A stretch of DNA of 64,000 bases from Fallopia convolvulus (Eukaryota; Streptophyta; Magnoliopsida; Caryophyllales; Polygonaceae). Position 1 is the stretch's first letter, and the number at the start of each line of letters is the position of its first letter. The stretch lies in NCBI GenBank assembly GCA_964016875.1, contig OZ024721.1, positions 35,754,823-35,818,822 on the forward strand, read 5' to 3'. Shown here piece after piece: positions 1 through 9,687 of this stretch. A model generated the notes under the pieces. The model did not search any database, was not told the origin of the DNA, and worked only from the letters and a program-made list of their open reading frames with translations. The translations under genes were made by a program, and so were the position numbers.

Positions 1-60
1 CAACCTGAAAGTCTGGATTCACCTGGGAATTTAAACTACAAACAAGCACTACAGGGTACA

Positions 61-1629
61 CTATAAAGCCTCCGGATTCTCTGCTGCAGTTTCCTTGTCC
101 TTACGTTTAGAAGATTCAGAATTGTTGTCAACAGCACACATAATTGCAACAGCATCTAGTTGGTTTCTTAATACAGAATGATTAGACTCAACCCCTTGAT
201 CCATACCAGTCAACCCCATGTAGGCAATCTGTGGTGCTGGAGAAGGAAAAGGGAATCCTCCAACCATACCAACAGAACCCATAGGAGAGGCACAAAGGAA
301 GGGAGGGATCATCACAGTCTCAGGGATGGGGCCATTCAGATGTGCAACAGCATAAGCAACTTTCTCACGAGCAAGCATAAGCAAGTTAGGGTCAGCAAAG
401 ACAGCAGGATCCATAGATGCAAACATTTCAAGAGTCATCAAAGGGTTATATGGAGCATTCACTTGACCAGAAGGAACACCAGGAGGAGTAACAACAGCAG
501 AGGGCATAAGATGAGTAGGAGGAACAGAAGTGTAAGAACCATTTGCATGAAAAGGAGAGACAACATTTGACCTAACAAAAGTAGGACCCGAGGGTGCTCT
601 TGGGATAACAGGTCTAGCAGACATGTTGCCATGCAGCTTAAAGTAGGTTTGTTGGATAAGAACATCATCAACATGATTATCTTCCAAGGTAAGTTTGATT
701 TTCCTAGGTTGAATATTATTGAGAGGGCAATCATCAAAGACATGAGATCCCTCTCCACAACATGCACACCCTTTAGACACAGTTTCATACCACAGCTTAA
801 GAAACAAAATGGTTCCATCATGATTTTGGATCTTGACACATTTTTTGAGAGGGCCAGTAACATCAACATTTACTAGGACACAACAGAATTTCATTTTGTT
901 TTTGGTATTGGAACCTTCATCAATCCTAATAAAACTTCCAACATGGTTATCTCTAAGTATGAGATCAAGAGCAGAAGGGTTGAACAAGTAATAGGGTAGA
1001 GAAGGAATTCTAGCCCATATATCAGCTCTAACAACTTCATCAGTAGTAGGGTTAAAATCAGAATAAAAAGGAAGGAGAGCAACAAGCTTACCCTGAACAA
1101 GATAAGGCCTCTTACCCCAAACTAGGTCACGAGCTTCTTTATTAGCAAATTTGAACAAAAGCCAGAAATTTGCAAATTCTTGGAACTGGACCTCACCTTT
1201 GACAGATTCTTTCCAGGCTTCTTTCATCTTACCATTTATAAGGACAGTGGAAATAGGTTCCTCAACCATTTTCAACAGAAGAGTGAAATTCATAAGCTCA
1301 TGCAAGTATTTTTTGACAGAAGGAATTTTTGTAGGATCAGGGAGAGGAACACCACTCTCAAAAGAAGGTGCATGCAGGATATCATTTCTTGGAACAAAAA
1401 CAACCTCAGGAATAGGCTCAAGGGTACCTTCAGATAAGTGAGACAGAGTTTCATGGCAAGATAAAGGGCCAGTGGGGCTAAGAGACTGTATGTTATTATT
1501 TAAGACAGATGGAGTATGAGGAGAGAAAGCAGAGAAGGGGGGGACCCCTTCAAGTTCCATAGAACCAGGGATGGAAGTTTGTAAAGGAAAATTAACCAGA
1601 GCATCTTGGTAAGAAAGAGTTTCAGACAT
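61..1629 (-). CDS. DUF4283 / zinc-knuckle protein (LINE ORF1-like)
   Basis: A 522-residue frame from an ATG at 1629 to a TAG at 61-63. Residues about 115-230 resemble the DUF4283 nucleic-acid-binding fold of plant LINE ORF1 and related gag-like proteins, including ADIWARIPSLPYYLFNP at 202-218. It is followed by a CCHC zinc knuckle (C288, C291, H296, C301, spacing C-X2-C-X4-H-X4-C). The N-terminus and the tail (310-470) are rich in Pro, Ser and Thr and look disordered. Known members bind nucleic acid; an RNA-binding role here is inference. The ATG is chosen because composition changes sharply just upstream, although the frame stays open for another 433 codons. No ORF2 follows within the 60 bases to the window edge, so a LINE, an LTR-element gag or a domesticated host gene are all possible. 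Confidence 0.6.
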   Translation of the reverse strand: MSETLSYQDALVNFPLQTSIPGSMELEGVPPFSAFSPHTPSVLNNNIQSLSPTGPLSCHETLSHLSEGTLEPIPEVVFVPRNDILHAPSFESGVPLPDPTKIPSVKKYLHELMNFTLLLKMVEEPISTVLINGKMKEAWKESVKGEVQFQEFANFWLLFKFANKEARDLVWGKRPYLVQGKLVALLPFYSDFNPTTDEVVRADIWARIPSLPYYLFNPSALDLILRDNHVGSFIRIDEGSNTKNKMKFCCVLVNVDVTGPLKKCVKIQNHDGTILFLKLWYETVSKGCACCGEGSHVFDDCPLNNIQPRKIKLTLEDNHVDDVLIQQTYFKLHGNMSARPVIPRAPSGPTFVRSNVVSPFHANGSYTSVPPTHLMPSAVVTPPGVPSGQVNAPYNPLMTLEMFASMDPAVFADPNLLMLAREKVAYAVAHLNGPIPETVMIPPFLCASPMGSVGMVGGFPFPSPAPQIAYMGLTGMDQGVESNHSVLRNQLDAVAIMCAVDNNSESSKRKDKETAAENPEAL

Positions 1630-2928
1630 CTTAGCAGAGACAAGAACAAGTATGAGAGTAAGCTTATCAGGAAAACAACTGTAGGATAGAGATATTAAGA
1701 GAAGGACCACTGAGGAATGTATAAATAGAGGAGCATTAGGTAGATAGATATAAGGAAGATTGCAGTCATTAATGACATAGAGATAGATTTTGTCATGTAG
1801 TAAGATCTTCACAAATTTAATAATATATCTCCAATCGAGGCAAACAGTATCCATGCAAAAGAAATTAGGATGAAAGAGAATCAAGGTTATCATGAAATAG
1901 TAGTGAATGCTGTTGAAAGTAAATGATAAACAGTAACAAGTACACAGACAAAAATAGGTAATATTTAATGCATAGTGGGCTGGAGAAATGATTGCACATA
2001 GTTGACACAAAAAAGCATTAATTGCAATTAGGTTGAAAGGATTATATTTCATAAAAGTGACAGGAATATGAAGAGGTACACAAATAATTACAAGGACATG
2101 CAAATTCAGAGAAGGGCAACAAAATAGAGATTGCCATTTAAAATCTTCATATATATGAAAAGTAGTAGAAATAAATACAAGATAGGTTATAAAGAGGATT
2201 TGGATTTGAACCTTATAAAATAAAAAGTCACTGGATTGTGAAGAAACAGAAATAAGAATCAAGGATATGAATTTATAAGGGAGGGGAGAGAAAATATGCA
2301 AATAGCATGTATGTATAATGGCGAAATCAGAGATCCAAAAAAAATTATCATGAAGACAATAAGGATATATGATCAACATTATACAGCATTCATTAGTTGT
2401 ATGGGGCAATTTCATCATTAGGTTATTAGGCAAAAACTCCTCAACCCAATATGAGAAATTAAACATGACCATAAAGGGGAGCTCTAACTGCCAGTAATGA
2501 CCTTCAGAGAGTTTTAGAAGATAATCAAAGAACCAAAGGAAAGGATTTAACTTCATATAGGAGATACACATCAACATTAGTATAAACTTTAGTAACATCA
2601 TTAGGAAGATAGGCAAATATACCTCAATCCTTATGATCCAGAACAGGATCAGAAAGGAGGGCAGCTTAGACTGCCAGTATATTCCTTCAGCTATTTTATG
2701 GTTCTGTGACACAAAATATTCATAAAGATAGTGAGTATAAAAATAATTGTCAGGACAGAAAATGATCATAACAGATGAACTAATATAAGTAACTGTCATA
2801 TATTGTAGAGTTAGAACAAAAAGTCTTGTACAATTGTAATATATAACATAGCATAAAGATAGCATAACATTGCTAATAAAGTGGAAAATACCATGAATTT
2901 GTGAATAGTTATACAGATTAGGAGTCAC
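1630..2928 (-). other. stop-free T-rich in-frame extension
   Basis: This stretch stays open for 433 codons in the same frame as the zinc-knuckle protein downstream and reaches an ATG at 2928. Its translation is very hydrophobic (many F, I, L, Y, C) and holds several runs that would score as membrane helices. The coding strand is T-rich and purine-poor, which lowers stop frequency because all stops need A or G. It may therefore be a leader that is open by composition, or a real membrane extension. No domain is recognised. Confidence 0.35.
2477..2702 (-). repeat. degenerate internal duplication
   Basis: Two segments near 2477-2520 and 2656-2702 share words such as CTGCCAGTA and CCTTCAG. Read on the minus strand in the long open frame they give two similar blocks that begin AEGIYWQ and SEGHYWQ. 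The spacing is about 175 bp, so an old tandem duplication is likely. Boundaries are approximate. Confidence 0.35.
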
Positions 2929-3226
2929 AGTTCAACGTGATGTTGAAGATGAAACTAAAGGTTTTTGACGGTAGTATGTTTGGAGAAAAACAAGCCAAAC
3001 TAAAGGAGTAAAAAAAAGGGAAAAGTTTTTCTAATCTTCTAGCCATCCAAAATCGTTTGGAATTCCACTTTCCCAAATGTATCCCAGCAGGTCAAAGTTT
3101 GTTTTGACTAGCTTAAAAAAAATATAAAAATTTTTGGAAAAAGGATTAAAACCCAAATTTACCCCTTGCACTTTTGTGCTTTTGAGATTATTTCTCAAAC
3201 CAACCCTTCTTCCTTTCGAGCATATC
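2929..3226. other. intergenic, nothing recognised
   Basis: AT-rich sequence with A and T runs. I see no coding region, RNA gene or terminal repeat in it. Confidence 0.5.
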
Positions 3227-3597
3227 CCGTGGGCCCTTTGTGTCGATTTGAAGTTGTGTTTGATTGGATCGAGTCGTGTCTGGTCGAGGTCGTGATCGAG
3301 CTTACTTCCTGAAGATCCCTCATCTAGGTGGGGGCAACGTTGAGGAGGTTCAGTATGCACTCCCAGATGGAGATAACCCATTTTTCCTGCGTACCGGCGG
3401 TGCTGCGTTTTGTAGTGCTTGCCTCACCCATCCAGTCCTTTTTTTCTAGCTTCTGATTGCCTTTAGGTGCCTTCCTTGCTTGTTATGAGCTTTTCATTGT
3501 TGTGCTCTCTTGTCGGCTTGTTCGATTGCCGATTGTTTCGGCCTCTCGATCTACCAGACATGTCTAGTACATCGAATTTCTTTTCTTATAAAAAAAA
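3227..3597 (+). repeat. LINE-tail / SINE-like module, copy 1
   Basis: About 370 bp that starts near CGTGGGCCCT and ends CTTATAAAAAAAA. It shares long blocks with the copy at 3867-4235, for example GATTGGATCGAGTCGT, GAAGATCCCTCATCTAGGTGG and CTCGATCTACCAG. A more distant third copy ends the insertion at 45734-46908. The poly(A) end shows non-LTR retrotransposition on the plus strand. No reverse-transcriptase sequence is attached, so it is either the 3' end of a LINE or a SINE using a LINE tail. No target duplication was found. Confidence 0.5.
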
Positions 3598-3866
3598 CGT
3601 TTACAAATTAATGGGAAACCCCCAATTTTTTTTATTGTTGAGACATTGTGCACTAGTGCACTACTAGCAACAACAACAACGTTCATAAATTAATGTGTAA
3701 AAATCCCTTTCTCAAATATAAAAAATATTCCATGTTGGGAAGGAGATCTTTGCTGTAGTGAAGATGGGCTTCTCAATAATTAAACAAGTAGCAATCTATT
3801 TTTACAACTTAAAGCTCCTGTTACTTTGAGATTCTAAAATCAAATTTCCTCTCAAGTTGATTTCGC

Positions 3867-4235
3867 GGGCCCTATACGTCAATTAGGAGTTGCATTCGAT
3901 TGGATCGAGTCGTATCTGGTCGAGGTAGTGGTCGAGCTTGCTTCTTGAAGATCCCTCATCTAGGTGGACGCAACGTCAAGGAGGTTTATTATGCACTCCT
4001 GTATGGAGATGACCCGTTTTTTCCTGCGTACCGGCGGTGTTGCATTCTGCAATGCTTGGCTCCCCCTTCCATCCTTCTTGTTAGCTTCTGATTGCCTTTA
4101 GGTGTCTTCCTTGCTTGTTAGGAGTTTTCCATGTGTGAGCTCTCTTGCCGACTTGTTCGGTTGTCGATTATTTCGGCTTCTCGATCTACCAGGCATGTCT
4201 GGTACATCGAATTCCTTTCCTTATCAAAAAAAAAA
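3867..4235 (+). repeat. LINE-tail / SINE-like module, copy 2
   Basis: Second copy of the module, same strand, ending in CTTATC plus a run of A. It differs from copy 1 by scattered substitutions, so it is an independent or older insertion rather than a recent tandem duplication. The 270 bp between the copies are AT-rich with no recognised feature. Confidence 0.5.
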
Positions 4236-4239
4236 TACA

Positions 4240-4560
4240 CACTCGTGCAAAATGATAGTTTTACCACGGTTATGGGGCATAGAATACCACGGTTATGAAA
4301 CGTGGTAAAAGTGGATGTGGTAAATTTGTTTACTACGTCGGGTGTAGTTTTACCACGATTACAATTTTGTCACGGTTCATACAACCATGGCAAATGGAAA
4401 ACCCGTAATAAAATAGCATTTTAAAAGGATTGTTGAACCCGTGGTAATGTTGACTTAATCGTGTTAAATTTGACTGTGGTAAATTTGTTTGACTCGTTGT
4501 AAAATTGATTTAACCATAGTAAACTTGACACGTAGTAAACTTATTGTATAATGTACATTA
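4240..4560 (+). mobile_element. CACTA-like terminus with subterminal repeats
   Basis: Begins CACTCGTGCAAAA, close to the CACTAGTGCAAAA end of plant CACTA transposons. It is followed by many direct and inverted copies of a word like TTACCACGGTT or GTGGTAAA between 4259 and 4545, the usual layout of CACTA subterminal transposase sites. The matching opposite end is not seen, so this is probably one broken end. It lies directly against the poly(A) tail of the preceding module. Confidence 0.45.
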
Positions 4561-4589
4561 TACAACTTTATAATGCACAAACCAATTAT

Positions 4590-4925
4590 ATATATAACGG
4601 GATTTTACGAACCGGATGAAATCCACTCCAGAAGCTCGAATTGAGCTCGAAGAATGGTGCTCCAAGTCCAGGGATCGACAACGAAGGTAGAAGGGCAAAT
4701 CCAAAGAGTTCTGGTAGCGATTGAGAGCAAAGAGATATTTGAGAGATATTTGGAAGAATTTCTGTATTTGATTGGATGAATGGTTGAAGGCCTTCAACAA
4801 AGTACATAAAGAAAATTACTTGAACTATAACAACTGAACTGGAAAATATAAAAATAAGTATTAAACCGGTTACTAAATCGGGTTACATACACATTACTCC
4901 CCGCTCGAGATGATCCTTGTAGTCA
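4590..4925 (-). mobile_element. Ty3/gypsy 3' end remnant (PPT plus LTR)
   Basis: On the minus strand, 4925-4895 reads as the end of a chromovirus-type pol followed by a purine-rich primer site (GAGCGGGGAGTAATG). An LTR-like segment beginning TGTATGTAACCCG follows and runs down to about 4590. The preceding words (TTGACTACAAGGATCATCTC) resemble the conserved end of plant gypsy polyproteins. No second LTR or internal region is present. Short open frames inside it are not thought to be genes. Confidence 0.35.
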
Positions 4926-5981
4926 AGGATCAATAACATTATATATATATATAGGTGGCTAGCTAGCAAGGTGTATATATAGGCACAAAAAGCATGCGAC
5001 AAGTTATATTTTAATTAATTTGCAAATGTCTGTGTCCTATGTGACAAACTCTCCATAATTACTATTATTCCACACGCAACCCCGGGGCCCACAGAACAAA
5101 AAACACCCTCACACATATGCATGTACATACTTTTGTACATCCCTAGCTCTTTGCTTGCTCAAGAATGATATATAATGCATATGCAATCACAAAAGTTAAA
5201 ATGAAAACATATAATACACATAAAGTGCATCAAACGAAGTGCCAGTTGCGGATAATTACATAATAATAAATGGTAATTTTTCAAGATATCGATCTTGTGT
5301 TCAACTGAAAATCAGAATTAAAACCCCATGATATGCATACAACATTAGCCATCACTTGCATGAAATAAACCATTGAAGATGTCTGAAGGTATCATTGAAA
5401 GATGTTAGTAAACTCATCGAGACACAAACTTGTGGCTGCACAAAATTTGTTTGGCCGGACATTTTTATAACCGGAAAAGGGGGTAATGTGTGTATTACGA
5501 GTATAATATAAAATTTCTCAATCTTTTTTATTAGAAAAAAAATACAATTTCTCAATCTCATTTCTCAGGTTTATAGCGGGCAGGAGTTTTTTTTAATTGT
5601 TCACTGGTTCGTCAGAACTTCGTATTGGCTACGTGCAATTAAATTTGGATCATGCACCTGACTTTGGCAGGTGAATTTCTCAAAGAATTTTTTTTTTACA
5701 TTCACTGGAGTTGATCTTATGAATGTGGAGCAGGCCGCTTACCACCTGAGTCAACTCCCTTTAGTATAAGTTGTTTTTTATGCTTATATGGGACCGTATG
5801 GATGTATGAATATTTACACCATATTCATCGAATTTTCAATACATATTTAGGTCATATTTTCAAAAATAATAAAATCGATGTTCATTTCAACCAATATAGT
5901 TCACATATATGCAAAAAAAAAAAAAAAAACTACTTTTCTTAATTCTTTTGTAATTTGAAAAATGGGAAGGTCAGCAAGCTA
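4926..5981. other. intergenic, no gene seen
   Basis: AT-rich sequence with short microsatellites (TA runs near 4940, an A run near 5914-5930). I see no supported coding region. ACCGAGGGAGTA at 5981-5992 resembles the outer end of another Stowaway-type element but has no partner. Confidence 0.5.
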
Positions 5982-6002
5982 CCGAGGGAGTATAAAATAA
6001 TA

Positions 6003-6323
6003 CTCCCTCCGTCCCATAAAATTTGTCCAAAAGGACACATTTCACACAAATTAAGAAAATGAAGAAGTAGAAAAAGTAACCAATGGGAAAAGGGGAGAGA
6101 GTGTGATTGTGATGGGTAAAGATGAGTAGAAAGATAAATAGAAAGGAAATGACAAAAATGGGTATTGAGATAGATATTTGATTGCATAATGTGGATAAAT
6201 GTGAGTTTGGATAGGGGTAATATTGTAAAAAAAAATTGATATAAAAGGAAAGTTAAAAGGATGGACAAACTTTTTGGGACGTACAAAGAGGAATACTGGA
6301 CAAACTTTATGGGACGGAGGGAG
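6003..6323. mobile_element. Stowaway MITE (Tc1/mariner-like)
   Basis: A 321-bp element with terminal inverted repeats CTCCCTCCGTCCCATAAA at the left and TTTATGGGACGGAGGGAG at the right. It is flanked by TA on both sides (6001-6002 and 6324-6325), the target duplication of Tc1/mariner elements. It is non-coding and non-autonomous. The right end lies 79 bp before the OVATE-family start codon, so the element forms most of the proximal upstream region of that gene. Confidence 0.9.
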
Positions 6324-6343
6324 TAAAATGCATATCCTCTCTC

Positions 6344-6355
6344 TATATATATATA
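6344..6355 (+). promoter_or_regulatory. probable TATA box of the OVATE gene
   Basis: A TATATATATATA run lies about 48 bp before the ATG at 6403 and about 20 bp after the end of the Stowaway MITE. The position would give a short leader of roughly 20 bases. The assignment rests on position and composition only. Confidence 0.4.
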
Positions 6356-6402
6356 GGGCCCTCACTTTCCCCTTTGGGCATCTCTGCCATGTAACTCTCA
6401 AC

Positions 6403-6984
6403 ATGTTGAAGAAAAACTTGCACCTTTGCTTCTCGAGAATCCATTGTCTCCCCTCCTCCCACACATTCACCCTTGACCAAGAAGATGAAACCACAAAATG
6501 CTGCAACTCCGAAGCCACCGATGGCGGTGAAACCTTCTCCTCCTCCTCGTCCTCCACCACCACAACCGCCACAGAGCCCGACTTCACCACGGTATTCGCC
6601 TCCCGCCGTTTCTTTTTCTCCTCACCGGGCACCTCCAACTCCATCTTAGACGATGGCCACTCGGTGGTCCCCGGGGGAGGGGTTCCGGTGCGGAAGTACT
6701 CACCAGACCCGTACGTGGACTTCAGGAAATCAATGGAGGAGATGGTCCGGACCAGGAGGAGGGAGATGCTCCATCCAACGGCTGCAAATGAATCGTCGGA
6801 GGAGGAGTACGAGTATCTGCAAGAACTGCTGTTGTGCTATCTCTCGCTGAATCCGAACAACACCCACAAGTTCATCATCGGCGCCTTCACCGATCTCCTC
6901 CTCTCTCTTATGTTGTCGGAGCTGCCCGTTTTTGACGGCGGAGCTTCGGATACAAGCTTAGAAGACGGATTTTGGTGTAGTTAA
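6403..6984 (+). CDS. OFP: OVATE family protein (transcriptional repressor)
   Basis: A 193-residue single-exon protein. The C-terminal OVATE (DUF623) domain at about 99-168 is clear: SPDPYVDFRKSMEEMV, an acidic linker, then EYLQELLLCYLSLNP and HKFIIGAFTDLLLSL. OVATE proteins are plant nuclear regulators that act with TALE homeodomain and TRM proteins on organ shape and secondary wall formation; that role is family knowledge. The N-terminus has a Ser/Thr run (46-57) and an R-R-F-F-F stretch, as is common in the family. The ATG at 6403 is preferred over the upstream frame, which runs into the MITE and lacks an ATG before residue 19 of that extension. The exact paralogue cannot be named. Confidence 0.93.
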   Translation: MLKKNLHLCFSRIHCLPSSHTFTLDQEDETTKCCNSEATDGGETFSSSSSSTTTTATEPDFTTVFASRRFFFSSPGTSNSILDDGHSVVPGGGVPVRKYSPDPYVDFRKSMEEMVRTRRREMLHPTAANESSEEEYEYLQELLLCYLSLNPNNTHKFIIGAFTDLLLSLMLSELPVFDGGASDTSLEDGFWCS

Positions 6985-7213
6985 TTAACGTATCTATTAG
7001 AGTAATTTCCTTCTCTCTTTTTTTATGTTTTTTTTTTTAATTTGGTGAAGTCAATAGAGTAATTTCCTTGTCGTTTTTGTTATGAATTTTTTTTAAAATT
7101 TGGTAAAAGTCTTGCATAACCTCAAGTACTAGACTAGTGAGGTCTTGACCTCTAGATAAAATGTCACTGTTTTTGTCCATCTTTTTTTTAAAAGGAGAGA
7201 CAAATATTCTATG
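6985..7213. other. downstream flank of the OVATE gene
   Basis: AT-rich 3' flank with a short imperfect duplication of AGAGTAATTTCCTT and TTTAATTTGGT words at about 7000-7045 and 7054-7105. No coding sequence. It probably includes the 3' UTR and polyadenylation region. Confidence 0.4.
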
Positions 7214-9297
7214 TTTTTTTAGGGAGAGTTTTATTAAAAGAAAGAAAACGTGTTAAGTAATAATCATACATAGATAACACTATCTGTAACATTATTAGAC
7301 TAAAAAAGTTTAACATCATCCGATGGGTTAAGCAATACCTGAAAATTTAGGCTAAAAGAAAATTTAAGTTAAAGACACAAGAACTTCAGCACCGTTATTG
7401 ACCTCACGGTAAATATGACAGAATTGGACTTCCCAATCCCTATACAAGAAGCCTTGGCATTGAGAAACATGCTAAAGATATTGTGGCAGCGATCCACATA
7501 TTTACTTAGAAAAAGCAACACCAACAAAGACTCGATCTTTAGACAAATCCTCCTTCAACCCTTTTTCCAAGCAAGTTGTAGCCCTTGCAAGACAACCCGA
7601 AGCTCCACAATTGGAATAGTGCATATTCTAATGTTATGGACAAAACAAACCAACCATTTCCCATCACTATCTCTTGTCACTCTCGTTGCAGCTGCCAATC
7701 TATCATCCTTCACCAAGCCATTCGTATTAAGCTTCACGCAACTTTCATTTCGTCCGCTCCATCGAACAAACACCTCTTCTCGTCCGCAAATTGTTTGATT
7801 TTTGGACAAAGGAGTCATTGCTTATTTATAATTCCCAACTTGCCTTTGTATGAAATTTAGTCTATTTCCTATAAAATTATCCTAGCAAAAAACAATCATA
7901 TTACGCCATTTTCAAATCCACCACAATGCAGTAGCAAAAGCGCTTAACTAGGAAACACCACCCGACTCCAATCCAAATGACAAGAAATATTCATTCAAAT
8001 CCAAAAAGCAAAGTCTAAATCAAAGAAATCTTCCTTAGATAGAGGAATGTGAAGATCATCCCAAAAGCGCTTTGTAATGTCACAATCACGCAAAAAATGG
8101 ATCAACGACTCTTCCTCGTTTGTACATATAGCACAAATTGCATTGGTAGCGAAGTGCCTATGAACAATTTCTTTATTGGTGAGGATGACTCCTTTAAAGA
8201 CTATCCAAGCAAACTTCTTGGCACGTACCGTATACTATAGACGCCATATCAATTTATAAATGTGAGCATTATTTCATTTCTCAATTCGATCACCCCTTAG
8301 TATCTCATAAGCAAACAACACTCTTTAATCCCCACAAGGCGAGAAGCGCCACCTAAGCACATCGATCGGTTGCCTCGGGGCTAGGAGAAACCGTTATAGA
8401 TGCTAATTTGAGCAACACCGAGGGTGGTAACAGGCCATTAAGATCATGCCAGTTCCAACCACTATTTGATGACTAGTAGTCACCGATAGTACACTCCAAG
8501 TCAAGGATGGAAATAGGGCCGATCACCACCACATGATTCTGACTATCATCCATTAATCACTTATCCATCTAGAAACTAATTAATATGGCAACCATTGCCA
8601 ACACACCATCGAGTACCTTATGTGACAACATATTAGACTCCATCTCTCAAGCTACGAAGGATTTACTCGATTGCAAAGAGAGGTACGAAAATACTTAATT
8701 TGCTCGTATGACATTCACCCATAATTTGCCATATTTTTTCTTAAGAAACACCACCCAATTAAGCTTCCCAATCAAAGCAAAATTCGTCTCCTTCATAGAT
8801 CAGACTCCAAGCTCCTCATGGGACATTGGTTTGCAAGCATCCTCCCAATTAACCGTTAACATGGTGGATTCACCTTCTTGATTAATCTTTTCCATTCAAA
8901 AGCCGGGATCAAAAGAAAAGCTCCAGTAGTGTTATTGATCGGAATTAAATCAATTGCAAGCAAACAATAAAAAGACTTGAAAATATCAATAGTATGCAAT
9001 CCAAAAGCCTCTCGATCTTCAATCCAATTATTGTTTGAATCACGCAACATCATCACTTTGTTTCTCTTTCATCGAGTGTTTGACGTTGCATGGAAAACGA
9101 TATTTTGTTCGCCACTCTTAAGCCACTGGACTCGAGATTTTTGGAGCCACAACAACTCCTCTCTCTCTCTGTGTGTTCACTACTAAGTCATATTGAAATT
9201 TGATTTCCCGCTCAAGTAAAACATCAATTGGGCCCAAGATTATCAAACTTTGCACAACATCAATGCAAGATAATAGTTTCTGCTTCTAAACTAAGAT
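7214..9297 (-). pseudogene. LINE-1: 3' part (RT, zf-RVT, RNase H), degenerate
   Basis: Minus-strand L1-type LINE. From 9297 down there is the linker before RT (LRDSNNNWIEDREAFG near 9045-9000), then a badly decayed RT, a zinc-finger RVT segment (HFLRDCDITKRFW near 8130-8070) and an RNase H domain (residues VKLNTNGLVKDD, frame 7555-7818). The 3' end is marked by T7 at 7214-7220, which is the poly(A) tail on the minus strand. Many frameshifts and stops make it dead. Its 5' portion lies at 40514-41340, beyond the copia insertion that splits it. The part from 7630 upward is repeated in all four array units; 7214-7629 occurs once. Confidence 0.75.
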
Positions 9298-9302
9298 ATT
9301 AC
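9298..9302 (+). repeat. copia target-site duplication, left (ATTAC)
   Basis: ATTAC directly precedes the first copia LTR and is found again right after the last copia LTR at 40509-40513. Five bases is the usual copia duplication size. It links two LTRs about 31 kb apart as the original pair. Confidence 0.85.
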
Positions 9303-9654
9303 TGAAAGAACATAAGCTTGATTAGTGTTTCTTAGTTTTTTATGTATTTCTTGTTATTAGTTGAGTCTGTAACAAGCCAAACAGAAGTTAAGTGCTTCGC
9401 GTGTAAGACAGGGAGAATAACTGTCACATGAAGTGGTTAGTTAAACTGTCAAGTTAACTGCTCTAGAAGTTAGTTAGAGGCAGTTAGTACAGACTTGTAA
9501 GTGTGTTATATATATGTAACACGTGTAAGAAAACAGACTGTTGGTTCTGTTATTAAAAGAAGATCAATACAAGATTGTAGTATTGTTCATTGAGTGTGTT
9601 CTTTTGTGTGAGTTCACATTGTGTTTATCAGAATCAATTGTATTTCTCTCTTCA
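9303..9654 (+). mobile_element. Ty1/copia 5' LTR, unit 1
   Basis: A 352-bp LTR beginning TGAAAGAACATAAG and ending TTTCTCTCTTCA. By eye it differs from the 3' LTR at 40156-40508 by roughly eleven substitutions and one small indel. It holds a TATA run followed by a CACGTG core. It is followed two bases later by the primer binding site. Confidence 0.92.
9506..9525 (+). promoter_or_regulatory. copia LTR TATA box with adjacent G-box core
   Basis: TTATATATAT is followed within ten bases by CACGTG (9520-9525). This is the likely U3 promoter. The four 5'-side LTRs keep CACGTG, while the 3' LTR at 40156 has CTTGTG in the same place. The function is inferred from position. Confidence 0.4.
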
Positions 9655-9656
9655 CT

Positions 9657-9668
9657 TGGTATCAGAGC
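9657..9668 (+). other. copia primer binding site (initiator tRNA-Met)
   Basis: TGGTATCAGAGC, complementary to the 3' end of plant initiator methionine tRNA, lies two bases after the LTR end. It is the standard primer site of most plant copia elements. Confidence 0.85.
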
Positions 9669-9687
9669 AAAATAGAAGAGAGCAAAA

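Noticed and set aside
178..1441. Plus-strand open frames opposite the zinc-knuckle protein
   Set aside because: They lie antisense to a frame with clear domain signatures and show no domain of their own.
6051..6644. Minus-strand 197-codon frame across the Stowaway MITE and the OVATE N-terminus
   Set aside because: It spans a MITE and the antisense of a clear gene, with only low-complexity residues.
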